Positions 43,287 to 54,287 of a DNA stretch of 64,000 nt are shown piece by piece. The first letter of the stretch is position 1. The number at the start of each line of letters is the position of its first letter. Under the pieces are notes generated by a model that saw nothing but the letters and a program-made list of their open reading frames with translations, ran no database searches and was not told the DNA's origin. Origin of the DNA: Lunularia cruciata (lineage: Eukaryota; Streptophyta; Marchantiopsida; Lunulariales; Lunulariaceae); assembly GCA_948567375.1 (NCBI GenBank), contig OX419763.1, positions 744,001 to 808,000 on the forward strand, read 5' to 3'. The position numbers and the translations under genes are program-made.

Positions 43287-44971
43287 AACAACCTTTCATC
43301 GGGGTGAGAAATTCAAGAAGGGACCGTTCAAAACCTGCAGCCCATACGCGTGAAGTATGATTGACAATGACAGGCGCATGCAAGAGGTGTGATTTCTTGG
43401 TACAAACTTGAATTAAAGAGAGACAAAGAAAGCACAACACTTTAAAAAATGGGCTCACAATGAAGCAATGTCGAGCAAATTTCCTTTGCCGTGGAGAAGT
43501 TGTCCTGCAGGTGATCGTGGGAAGGGAAATAGAGTTGAAGACGCACTAGTGTGTAGAGGAGAAGTCGAGAGAGTGAAACCGAGAGACATTAAGAAAGCAG
43601 GAGAGATGGGAAGAGGAAAGAAGAACTCCGAATTTGCAGTGAAGAATCATGCGATTTGGAGACTAGACGTGATTGCAAGAATTGAAGTCTTGAGCCAACT
43701 TTGGATTATGTTCTTGGCATGGAACTGGAATGTCAGTTTTCCAGGTTTCATGACTGAGATTATTGAGAGCAAGTGTCTCGATGGCCCCGAAGAAGAGGGG
43801 AAGAGAGGAAATCCGGCTCGCTGGACAGAGTCGGATTGGAGATTAGTGCTCGGGAGAGAAGCAAGCACGGAGCAGGGTGCCACATTCTTGGGTAAGGGAG
43901 AAGTAGCAGAAGAGACTCAAGAAGTGAGAGATGCTTTCTCTTTGAAGAGAACAGAGAATGCGTATAAGGTTGAAAGTTACAAGGATCCAACGAAGAGAGG
44001 GATCGTGAGTGCTCTCATGGCAATCCTGAAGCCGGAGAGAACGACTTATGTGATGAAACACCAAGCGGTGTTCTTCCATAAGCTGTTTGCAGGAGAACCA
44101 ATCAATTGGGCGAGGTGCTTCCATAGAAGGACGAGATAGATGGTGTGGAATTTGCGGGATAAGTTGCCTCCACACTACATCGTGCCATTTGCAGCACATT
44201 TCTACCTCGGGTTGAATTTGCTCAATTCGGTGGAGCAAAATTGAATGGCATCTCACTTCCATCCCGACTTGAGAAGAGAAGTCGATGTGGAGGAGCACCA
44301 GTACATTTCCTCAAATCCGGAGCACGGATGAGTACTATGCAAAGATGGGTAAGAGCGTAGAGATAGAAGCAAGTACTCCAAAGTCAAAGAAGCGGAGTTG
44401 GCAAGGAGAAGCCGAAGACAAGACAAGACCTCGAAAGACCAAGAGAGGAAACCCGAGGAGAGCCATGGTGGTAATCGCGTCAGAAGACGAAGACTTGGAA
44501 GGTGAAGCCGAGTGCAAGTCCAAAGACTCGGAACGCGAGGAAGAACCCGAGCTAATGCTGCAAAGTGGAGATATGAGTAGCGATAGTGATGAAGGTGGAG
44601 AGATGACTTTGGTACCAGCTGCTGTAGAGGAAGAAGAAGAAGTTTGGGTGGAGCTTGAGCCAAAAGATAATACAAAGTTGGAGGACGAGATACTTGAGCC
44701 TAAGGAGAAGAACTCTACAATTCAGAGGGGAGTTAGTTCAAGACACAAGGCGAAGTGTGAAGCGGGTCCGAGTAAGGCAAAAGAAGAAGCAAACACTAGC
44801 TCGGGAAGTGAGGCATCGATTCGGATACAAAGACTGCATAGGAGGAGGCAAGTATCGGGTGAACAAGAAGTAAGGAAGAAGATTGCTACGCAGGAGGAAG
44901 TAGTTGCAAGCAATGGAGTGGAGTACTTATGGGAGATCATGTCCGTTAATGGTGAAGTTGGAGCACAAGAA
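43287..44971 (+). mobile_element. LTR L7, first part (start truncated)
   Basis: Plus-strand LTR from about offset 235 (AACAACCTTTCATCGGGGTG). It begins directly after the E4 LTR start at 43286 and is interrupted at 44971 by solo LTR S2. It continues at 48753. Confidence 0.9.
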
Positions 44972-45357
44972 TGTGGTGCCCACATTTTTTGTTTTTTTCA
45001 AAATAAAGGAGAAGAAGTGTATAGAGAAGTCGGATTGTGCTTGTATGGCCAAAGAAGGCAAAGAAAAGAGTCTTTGGGATGAAACACAAAGTAAAGTGAC
45101 TTTAGGTCATAAGGCAAAGTACACGGAAATGCCCTGTCAGCATACAACCCGAAGTAAATTGTCTTTGGGTTGGAGGGAGCTCAAACCAAGGCAAAGACAA
45201 TCTAACAACCTTTTGTCGGGGTGAGGAATTCAAGAAGGGGCCGTTTCAAAACTGGCGGCTCATACGCGCGAAGGTTGATTGACACTGATAGGTGCATGAC
45301 GGAGGTGTGATTTCTCGGTAGAAACTCGAAGTGACAAAGAACGAAGAAGTGCAACCC

Positions 45358-45365
45358 TATAAAAA
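45358..45365 (+). promoter_or_regulatory. TATA box before the LTR-encoded frame (S2)
   Basis: TATAAAAA, 28 bp before the ATG at 45386. Same place as in S1. A start site 25-35 bp downstream would fall at or next to the ATG, leaving almost no leader. Confidence 0.55.
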
Positions 45366-45385
45366 TTGAAACTGCAAACAACAAA

Positions 45386-47959
45386 ATGTCAAGCAATTTT
45401 CCTTTGCCATTGAGGAGTCATCGTGCAGGTGATCGGGGAAAGGGAAATAGAGTTGGACTCGTGTTAGTGCGTAAGGAAGAAGTTGCAAGAGTGAAATTGA
45501 GAGAAAGTGAGAAAGCAGAAGAGATGGGAGGAGGGAAGAAGAACTCCAAATTAGCAGTGAGAAATCATGCGATTCGGAGATTAGATGTGATAGCGAGGAT
45601 CAAAGTCTTGAGCCGACTTCGGATCACCTTTCTGGCATGGAACTGGAACGTGAGTTTTCCAAGATTCATGATAGAAATCATCGAGAGTAAGTGTCTCGAT
45701 GGACCCGAGGAAGAAGGGAAGAGAGGAAATCCGGCTCGCTGGACAGAGTCGGATTGGAGACTCGTACTCGAGAAGGAGGCGGGCTCGGAGCAGGGAGCCA
45801 CGTTCTTGGGAAAAGGAGAGATCGCCCAAGAAACTCAAGAGGTGAGAGATGCCTTCTCGTCGAAGAGAACGAAGAACAAGTACAAGGTAGAAAGTTACAA
45901 AGACCCTGTCAAGAGAGGAATTGTGAGTGCTTTGATGGCAATCCTGAAGCCGGAAAGAACAACATATGTGATGAAACACCAAGCGGTGTTCTTTCACAAA
46001 TTGTTTGCAGGAGAACCAATTAATTGGGCGAAGTGTTTTCACGAGAGAACGAGTCAGATGGTGTGGAATCTGCGGGATAAGTCACCTCCACATTACATTG
46101 TGCCGTTTGTAGCACACTTCTACCTCAGGCTCAATTTGCTGAACTCGGCAGAGAAAAATCAGATGGTGTCGCATTTCCATCTTGATTTGAGAAAGGAGGT
46201 TGATGTCAAGGAGCAGCAATACATTCTCCAAATCTGGAGCACGGACGACTACTACGCGAAGACAGGGAAAAACGTGGAGGTCGTAGTGAGTACCCCGACA
46301 AAGAAGAGGACTCGGCAAGCAGAAGCCGAAGAAAACAAGAAACCTCGGAAGATGCAGAGAAGTAACCCGAGGCGAGGAATGGTGGTAATTGAGCCGGAAG
46401 ATGAAGACTCAGAAGGCAAGGCCGAGCTCAAAATGGAGGACTCGGAACATGAGGATGAACTTGAGCTGACACTGCAGAGCGGAGATACAAGCAATGATAG
46501 TGAAGACGGTGGAGAGATGACCTCGGCGCCAACGGCTGAAGAATACGCAGAACAAGTGCAAGCTGAGGTAGAAGCCAAAGACAATATAGCGCTGGAAGAC
46601 AAAGTACCGGTGCCAGAGGAGAAGAAGATCACAGTACAGCGAGGAGTTTGCTCGTGACGTATGGCAAAGTGTGAAGCGGGGCCGAGTAGAATGAAGGAAG
46701 AGGTCAAAGGAAGCTCGGGCAGTGAGGCATCAATCTCGATACGAAGACTCTAGAGAAGAAGGCAGGTATCAGGAGAACACAAGGAGAAAAGAGAGACCAC
46801 TCCACGGGAGGAAGAAGTTGCCAATGATGGAGTGGAGTACTTGCGAGACGTAGTGTGCACGTTGTTGGTAAAGTTGGAGCACAAGAAGAGGGAGATGCAG
46901 TCGACTTGTCCCGAGGTAAAAACTTTATTGCAGGTGGTAGCAAGATTAGAAGAAGAAAACTTGGAGTTGAAGAGGAATGTAACCTGAGGTGAGGAGGAGA
47001 GAGAAGTATTGCGAGCGGAGGCAGTAGAGAGAAGTCAGGTAATGGAAGACCTGAAGAGGGAAGTGAACTATCAAGAGGATCTTGTGAGGAAGAGTGACAT
47101 AGCAAGAGAGAGATAGGTAGCTGAACACGAGATCGTGAAGCAGCAATTTGCTGATTCAAGAGTAGAAATTATCCATGTTATGGCGAGGATGGCAGAGAAG
47201 GAGCAGGAGATCGATAGAATGATGGAGAGTATGGAAGAGAAGAAGCAACTTTGGCAACAAGAGTTGGCTGCGCGGTACAGAGAAGAAGAAAGATTACGAG
47301 AGTTATTTCATAATCAGAAAGAGAAGATTGAACAGAAGGAGAAAGAGAAGGAAGCGGTGAAAGCCGAGTTTGAGACAGAGTTGGCAATGTACCGAGAGGA
47401 ATGGCTTGCAGATCGGGAATGAGAAAGGAAGACGAGATTGGAGCCATTGCAGGAGATAGTCCTCAGGGTGAACGCGATGTTAAGTACAGAGGCCAACATT
47501 CAAATTGAAGAAGCGCGTCTGCACGAGTTGAAGTTATTGGTGCAGGAGACGAGGCAAAGACAAGCGAAGGACACAGAGATGAATGCCTCGTTAATCAAAT
47601 TAAGAACTTGTGTAGACAGAAAGGTTTTGGAGGTAGAGGATAACATTTCAATTAGATTAGACTTAGTAAAAGTAGAGCTAGAAAAACTTCGGAAAGATGT
47701 TAAAGCAAAACCCGAAGTAGATAATGTAGGAGTTCAAATGTCTTCGGAGTTACCATCAGAGACATTAGAGAAGAGTGGGTCAGAAGATAAGGAGTTAGAT
47801 AGATTACCCACTAGGGGAATTTCAGATCAGGAAAGAGAATTGTTGGAATTGGTAGAAGAAGTAGGAGTTGTGAAACCCGAGGAAAATGTAGTAGGAAATA
47901 AGATTACTTCGGGTTCGGGTTTGAAAGCTGAGGAAGAAGTAGACATCGGATCGGAGTAG
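45386..47959 (+). pseudogene. LTR-encoded coiled-coil protein, 857 codons, reference copy
   Basis: A single frame runs from ATG 45386 (MSSNFPLPLRSHRAGDRGKG) to the stop at 47957-47959 (EEEVDIGSE), without any frameshift. The first 423 codons are open. Layout: 65-275 conserved domain (RLDVIARIKVLSRLRITFLA, NWNVSFPRFMIEII, NPARWTESDWRLVL, MKHQAVFFHKLFAGEPINWA, FVAHFYLRLNLLNSAEKNQM); 285-315 Lys/Arg-rich, nuclear-signal-like (TPTKKRTRQAEAEENKKPRK); 330-400 acidic (EPEDEDSEGKAELKMEDSEH); 480-740 coiled coil; 780-857 C-terminus. Stops at about 46656, 46752, 46985, 47114 and 47420 are each one C-to-T or G-to-A step from codons in sister copies. The PINW/FxxHFYLxLNLL block faintly recalls the plant transposon protein domain of Athila-type elements; that is a guess. 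Confidence 0.85.
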
Positions 47960-48075
47960 AAACCAATTTGAGATTTGAAGGGGCAGATATGAAGAGGTGC
48001 ATTGTCATTTCGGATCTGCAGGTCAGAACCATTGTGGTAGAACGGTTTAGTTGTTAGAACTGTCAATTTGTTCAC

Positions 48076-48083
48076 TATTTAAG
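48076..48083 (+). promoter_or_regulatory. Second TATA-like element (S2)
   Basis: TATTTAAG within TTCACTATTTAAGAGTGGCA, 117 bp after the frame stop and about 670 bp before the LTR end. Conserved in nearly all LTR copies of both subfamilies. Confidence 0.5.
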
Positions 48084-48752
48084 AGTGGCATTCGCAGTCA
48101 ATTTTTGTTCAGTGCTCATAATTCTTGAGAATAGATAAAGCGAAGTGCTGTGAAGCAATGCTCGTTGCTTGAGCTTGATTTTGAGTACCAACTTCGTGTC
48201 TATGTTTGTGAGTGTTTGGAGAAATTCGAAGTGCAAGTCAATGTGCTTGTTGGATGTTGGATTCCACAGCCTTGATCTTCATTTTGTGTGTTTGATCCTA
48301 AGTGAAGTGCAATCAAAGCAATGCCTTCACAGATCTGAGAGGAATTGTAGTGTTGGTAGTATTTTGCATTTGTGAGTGCAGTGCGAGGTTGATGTGAAGC
48401 AATTTCGATCGAGGAAGTTGTGCCTTCAGTAGAAGGGTGGAACACAATTCTGAGGCAAAGTTGTTTTGCAGTGAAGTGCCATTTTCGGGAGAGCCTGAAT
48501 CATCACAAATCAAGATTGTTTGGAAAGATTTGAAGGAGTTGTGATTAAGGAGTGTTAATTCGTGACAAGACTGCAAGTCAGTGCTTGTTACTCTCTTTTG
48601 GGTGTGGTTTCTAACTGAGATACTAAAGAAGAACTCAAGAAGAACTACATTGTTACTTTGCTTTGTATTTGGACATTTCTAACTCATATCTCTGCGGGAA
48701 CAAACTTTACTTACTTGATTACCGCAAAAGTGATATTTGCCGGGTTGTCACA

Positions 48753-50616
48753 AAGAAGAAGGAGATGCAGTCTACATGTCTAGAGGTGAAGACTGTCTTG
48801 CAGGTATTATCGAGATTAGAAGAAGAGAACTCGGAGTTGAAAAAGAGTTTAACCCGAGGTGAGGAGGAAAGGGAAGTACTGCAAGAAGAGACAGTAGTGC
48901 AGAATCAAGTGATTGAAGACTTGAAGAGAGAAGTGACGTATCGAGAGGAACTTGTTAAGAGAAGAGTGACATAGCAAGGGAAAGACAAGTAGCAGAGTAT
49001 GAAATCTTGAAGCAGCAGTTTTCTGATTCAAGACTAGAAATTATCCATGCTATGGCAAGGGTAGCAACAAAGGAAGAAGAGCTCGATAGAGTGATAGAGA
49101 GTGTAGAAGAGAAGAAGCAACTGTGGCAGCAAGAGTTGGCTATAAGATATAGAGAAAAAGAGAGATTACGAGAGTTACTTTGTAATCAGGAGGAGAAGAT
49201 TGAGCAGAAGGAGAATAAGAAAGAAACGGTGAAAGCTGAGTTCGAGGTAGAATTGGCGATGTACAGAGAAGATTGGCTTGCAGATCGGGAATGTGAAAGG
49301 AAGATGCGATTGGAGCCATTGAAGGAGATTGTCCTCAGAATGAATGCAATGCTAAGTAGAGAAGATTGAAGAGATGAGGCTGCACGAGTTGAAGTTGTTG
49401 GTGCAGGAGACGAGGAGGAGACAGGCAAAAGACACAAATTTGAACATGCTGTTGATAAGTCTTAGGACTTCGTGTAGATAGGAAAATGTTAGAAGTAGAA
49501 GACGATATTGCAATTAGATTAGACTTAGTGAAATTAGAGAAAGATAAACTTTGGAAAGACGTTATAGCCAAACCTGAAGTAGATGAAGTAGGAGTGCAGA
49601 TGTCTTTGGAGTTACCAAAGGAGACATTAGAGAAGAATGGGTCAGGAGATAAAGAGTTAGATAGATTACCCACTAGTGATATTTCAGATCAGGAAAGAGA
49701 ATTGCTAGATCTGGTAGAAGAGGTAGGAGATATGAAACCCAAGGATAGAGTAGTATTGAGTAACATTACTTCGGGTTCGGGTTTGAAAGCCAAAGAAGAA
49801 GTAGACATCGGATCGAATTAGTAACCGATTTGAGATTTGTATAGGCAAATATGAAGAGGTGCAATGTCATTTTGGATCTACAGGTTTGTAGAGGCATTAG
49901 GAAGAGGTACAATAGGAAGATAACTATCAATTGCTTCACTATTTAAGAGTGGCATTCGCAGTCAAATGTTGTTCAGTGCTAATTATTTCTAAGAATAGAT
50001 AAAGCAAAGAGCTGTGAACTAGTGCTCATCGCTTGAGCTTGATTCCGAGTATCAACTTTGTGCTTGTGTTTGTGAGTGTGTGGAGAATTTTGAAGTGCAA
50101 GTCAATGTGCTTGTTGGATGTTGGATTCTGCAGCCTTGATATTCATTCTGTGTGTTTGATCCTGAGTGAAGTGCAATCGGAGCAATGCCTTGACAGATCT
50201 AAGAGGAATTGTAGTGTTGGTAGTATTCTACATTTGTGAGAGCAATGTAAAGTTGATGTGAAGCAATTTCGATTGAGGAAGTTGTGCCTTTAGTGGAGGG
50301 GTGGAACACAATTCAGAGGCGAAGTCGTTTTGCAGTGAAGTGCCATTTTTGGGAGAGCCTAAATCATCACAATCAAGATTGTTTGGAAAGATTTGGTGGA
50401 GTTGTGATTAAGAAGTGTTAATTTGTGACAAGACTGCGAGTCAGTGCTTGTTACTCTCTTCTGGGTGTGGTTTCTACCTGAGAGACTAAAGAAGAACTCA
50501 AGAAGAACTGAAATTGTTACTTTGCTTCATATTTGACTAATTCTGACTCATATCTCTACGGGAACAAACTTTACTCACCCGATTACCGCAAAAGTGATAT
50601 TTGCCGGGTTGTCACA
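48753..50616 (+). mobile_element. LTR L7, second part
   Basis: Continuation of L7 after S2, carrying the rest of the coiled-coil frame, TATTTAAG (49940-49947) and the LTR end GCCGGGTTGTCACA at 50616. No primer site follows; the next base begins a minus-strand LTR fragment. L7 is therefore a solo or truncated LTR. Confidence 0.9.
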
Positions 50617-51205
50617 CACTACAATTCCTCTCAAATTTGTCAAGGCATTGCTCAAATTGCACTTCAATCAGGATCAAACACACAAAATGAAGATCAAGGC
50701 TACGGAATCTAACATCCAACAAACCCACTAACTTGCACTTTGAATTTCTCCTAACACTCATAAACACACACGCAGAATTGATACTTAGAATTAAGCTCAA
50801 GCGACGAGCACTACTTCATAGCACTTCACTTTATCTTTTCTCAAGAAAATGGATACTGAACACATGTTACTACAAAGGCCTTTTCTAAAAAGACTGGGCT
50901 CTTGATATTTATCTAACTTTGGGTTCTACAACTTCCAACTTGTCTACCAATTCTAACATATTTTCACTTTGATCTACAATTAACCTCACACGTAATTTCT
51001 ACTTCTCTATCTTGCAACCCACTCTTCTCTAAAGTATCAAGTGTTAAGTCCAAATACACCTGCACTCCTATCAATCTTACTTTGGGTCTGATATGTACAG
51101 GATTCCAAAGATGATCTAACTCCAACTTAATCAAACCGAGCCTGATAGAAATATTATTCTCTACATCTAACATCTTCCTACAGCAGCAGTACATTCCTCT
51201 AGCAG
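50617..51205 (-). mobile_element. Minus-strand LTR fragment
   Basis: Contains the LTR 3' region (reverse of GAGAGGAATTGTAGTG and SKCKLVGLLDVRFRSLDLHF at 50800-50612). It then jumps to the C-terminal coil of the LTR protein (MLDVENNISIRLGLIKLELD, GVQVYLDLTLDTLEKSGLQD at about 51180-50990). Internal deletion. Both ends are cut by neighbouring plus-strand LTRs. Confidence 0.8.
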
Positions 51206-51881
51206 CAGTATGAATTCTATCTAAGGCAAGGTGCTTCCATAAGAGGATGAGACAGATGGTGTGGAATTTGTGGGATAAGTTGCCTCCACACACTACATTG
51301 TGCCATTTGCAGCACATTTCTACCTCAGGTTGAATTTGCTCAATTCGGTGGAGTGCAATAGAATGGTGTCTCCTTTGAATAGGTAGATATGAAGAGGTGC
51401 ATTGTCATTTCGGATCTGCAAGTTTGTAGAGTCATTGGGAAAAGGTACATTAGGAAGATAACTGTCTATTGTTTCACTACTTAAGAGTGGCATTTGCAGT
51501 TAGATGTTGTTTAGTGCTCATTATTTCTGAGAATAGATAAAGCAAAGTGCTTTGAAGTAGTGCTTGTTGCTTAAGCTTGATTCCGAGTATCAGCTTTGCA
51601 ATTGTGTTTGTGAGTGTGTGGAGAAATTTGAAGTGCAAGTCAATGTGCTTGTTGAATGTTGGATTCCTTAACCTTGATCTTCATTCTATGTATTTGATCC
51701 TGAGTGAAGTGCAATCGAAGCAATGCCTTGACAGATCTGAGAGGAATTGTAGTGTTGGTAGTATTCTGCATTTGTGAGTGCAGTGCAAAGTTGATGTGAA
51801 GCAATTTTGATCGAGGAAGTTGTGCCTTCAATGGAGGGGTGGAACACAATTCAGAGGTGAAGTCATTTTGTAGTGAAGTGC
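51206..51881 (+). mobile_element. LTR L9, first part (deleted copy)
   Basis: Begins with a piece of the conserved domain of the LTR protein (FHKRMRQMVWNLWDKLPP, 51230-51290), jumps at about 51375 to the 3' region after the frame, and is interrupted at 51881 by S3. It carries TACTTAAG, a changed second TATA element, near 51478. Confidence 0.8.
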
Positions 51882-54287
51882 TGTGGTGCCCACATTTTTT
51901 GTTTTTTTCAAAATAAAGAAGAAGAAGTGTATAGAGAAGTTGGATTGCGCCTGTATGGCCAAAGAAGGCAAAGAAGAGTCTTCGGGATGAAACCCAAAGT
52001 AAAGTGACTTTGGGTCATAAGGCAAAGTACTCAAAAATGCCCTATCAGCATACAACCCAAAGTAAGGAGTCTTTGTATTGGGAGGAGCTCAACCCGAAGG
52101 TGAAGACTGAGGCCGAGGACAACACAAAGCTGGAAGATGAGATACCCGAGGCTGAAGAGAAAAAGATCGCAGTTCAAAGGGGAGTTTGCTCAAGACACAA
52201 GGCGAAGTGTGAGGCAGGTCCGAGTAATGTGAAAGAAGAAGTGAATGAAAGCTTGAGAAGCGGGGCATCAGTTCCGATACGAAGACTGCAGAGAAGAAGG
52301 CGAGTATCAGATGAACACGAAGTGCGCAGGGAAGTTGCTACGCAAGAAGAGGTAGTAGCAAGCGATGGAGTAGAGTACCTACTGGAAGGTGGTGTGTCCT
52401 CTATTGGTGAAGTTAGAACACAGGAAGAAGGAGATGCAATCAAAGTGTCCGGAAGTGAAGACTATGTTGTAGGTGTTATCGCGATTAGAAGAAGAGAACT
52501 CGAAGTTGAAGAAAATCATAACCCAAGGTGAGGAGGAAAGTGAAGTACTGTGAGCGGAAGCAGTAGTGAAGACTCAGGTAATTGAAGACCTGAAGAGAGA
52601 AGTGAGATATTGAGAAGAGTTTGTTAAGAAGAGTGATATAGCAAAGGAAAGGCAAGTAGCAGAATATGAGATCTTGAAGCAGCAGTTTGCTGATTCAAGA
52701 GTAGAACTTATCCATGCTATGGCAAGAGTAGCAACAAAGGAACAAGAGCTCGATAGGGTGATGGAGAGTGTAGAAGAGAAGAAGCAGCTCTGGCAAAGAG
52801 AGTTGGCAGCACGATATAGGGAAGAAGAAAGTTTACGAGAGTTACTTCGTAGTCAGGAGGAGAAGATTGTACAGAAGAAGAAGGAGAAGGAAACGGTGAA
52901 AGCCAAATTTGAAGTAGAGTTGGCAATGTACAGGGAGGATTGGCTTGCAGATCAAGAGTGAGAAAGGAAAATGAGATTGGAGCCATTGAAGGAGATTGTC
53001 CTAAGGATGAATGCAATGTTGAGTACAAAGGCCAATGTTCAAATTGAAGAGGTGAGGCTGCATGAGTTGAAATTATTGGTGCAGGAGACGAGGCGAAGAC
53101 AGGTGAAAGATACAGATTTGAATACCTTTTTGATCAGTCTAAGAACTCGTGTAGATAGGAAGATATTAGAGGTAGAAGATAATATCATGATTAGATTAAA
53201 TAAGTAAAGTTGGAGATAGAAAAACTTTGGAAGGATGTTAGAGCCCAACTAGAAGTAGATAACATAGGAGTGCAGATGTCTTTGGAGTTACCATCAAAGA
53301 CATTGGAGAAGAGTGGGTCGAGAGATGAAGATTTAGAAGGGTTACACACTAGTGCAATTTCAGATCAAGAAAGAGAATTGCTGGATCTGGTAGAAGAAGT
53401 AGAAGATATGAAACTCGAGGATAGAGTAGTAGGAAGTAAAGTTACTTCAGGTTCGGGTTTGAAAGCTGATGACGAAGTAGACATCGGATCGGATTAGTAA
53501 TAGTTTTGAGATATGAAGAGGCAAATATGAAGAGGTGCATTGTCATTTCGGATCTGCAGGTTAGGAGAGTTGTTGTAGAACGGTATAGTTGTTAGAACTG
53601 TCGATTGATTCACTATTTAAGAGTGGCATTCGTAGAGAAATGTTGTTCAGTGTCATAATTTCTGAGAATAAATAAAGTGAAGTGTTGTGAAGTAGTGCTC
53701 GTCGCTTAAGCTTGATTCCGAGTATCAACGTTGTACTTGTGTTTGTGAGTGTTTGGAGAAATTTGAAGTGCAAGTCAGTGTGCTTGTTGGATGTTGGATT
53801 CCACATCCTTATCCATTCTATGTGTTTGATCCTAAGTGAAGCGCAATCGGAGCAATGCCTTGATAGATTTGAGAGGAATTGTAGTGTTGGTAGTATTCTG
53901 CATTTGTGAGTGTAGTGCAAAGTTGATGTGAAGCAATTTCAATCAAGGAAGTTGTGCCTTTAATGGAGGGGTGGAACACAATTCTGAGGTGAAGTCATTT
54001 TGCAGTGAAGTGCCATTTTTGGGAGAGCTTGAATCATCACAATCAAGATTGTTTGGAAAGATTTGATGGAGTTGTGATTATGGAGTGCTAATTTGTGACA
54101 AGACTACGAATCAATGCTTGTTACTCTCTTTTGGGTGTGGTTTCTACCTGAGAGATTAAAGACGCAACCAAGAAGAACTACATTGTTACTGTTTGCTACG
54201 TATTTGACCAATTCTGACTCATATCTCTGCGAGAACAAACTTTACTTACCTGATTACCGCAAAAGTGATATTTGTCGTGTTGTCACA
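51882..54287 (+). mobile_element. Solo LTR S3 with perfect 5-bp duplication, internally deleted
   Basis: 2406 bp from TGTGGTGCCCACATTTTTTG to GTGTTGTCACA, flanked by AGTGC on both sides (51877-51881, 54288-54292). The host LTR L9 reads through to CCATTTTTCGGAGAG after the duplication. A deletion of about 1.38 kb at about 52098 removes the TATA box and the N-terminal third of the LTR protein. Confidence 0.95.
52004..53497 (+). pseudogene. LTR-encoded protein, S3 copy, U3-fused after deletion
   Basis: A 175-codon frame (52004-52531) starts in U3 sequence (MTLGHKAKYSKMPYQHTTQS) and runs through the deletion joint at about 52098 into the acidic part (KTEAEDNTKLEDEIPEAEEK). It continues into the start of the coiled coil (EEVNESLRSGASVPIRRLQR, EVVASDGVEYL). 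The rest follows in pieces: 52674-52961 (MKQQFADSRVELIHAMARVA), 52971-53207 and 53210-53497, ending SGLKADDEVDIGSD. Frameshift at about 53205. Confidence 0.75.

Larger units (their letters stand above)
44972..48752 (+). mobile_element. Solo LTR S2, reference full-length copy with perfect TSD
   Basis: 3781 bp from TGTGGTGCCCACATTTTTTG to CCGGGTTGTCACA, flanked by AAGAA on both sides (44967-44971, 48753-48757). It sits inside LTR L7, whose frame resumes exactly after the duplication. It contains U3 (about 410 bp), TATA box 45358-45365, an 857-codon frame 45386-47959, TATTTAAG 48076-48083 and about 670 bp to the end. Because both ends and the duplication are intact, this copy defines the LTR and proves that the frame lies within it. 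Confidence 0.97.
43468..49821 (+). pseudogene. LTR-encoded protein, L7 copy, interrupted by S2
   Basis: The ATG at 43468 opens MSSKFPLPWRSCPAGDRGKG. Residues 1-224 are open (to 44139): RLDVIARIEVLSQLWIMFLA, NWNVSFPGFMTEIIESKCLD, RWTESDWRLVLGREASTEQG, MKHQAVFFHKLFAGEPINWA. A stop follows (R, stop, MVWNLRDK), and a one-base insertion near 44308 shifts the frame. The basic/acidic part (44340-44700) is read at 44285-45082. S2 interrupts at 44972-48752. The coiled coil resumes at 48753 (EMQSTCLEVKTVLQVLSRLE) and, after frame breaks at about 48960 and 49370-49480, ends as GSGLKAKEEVDIGSN at 49821. Confidence 0.83.
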
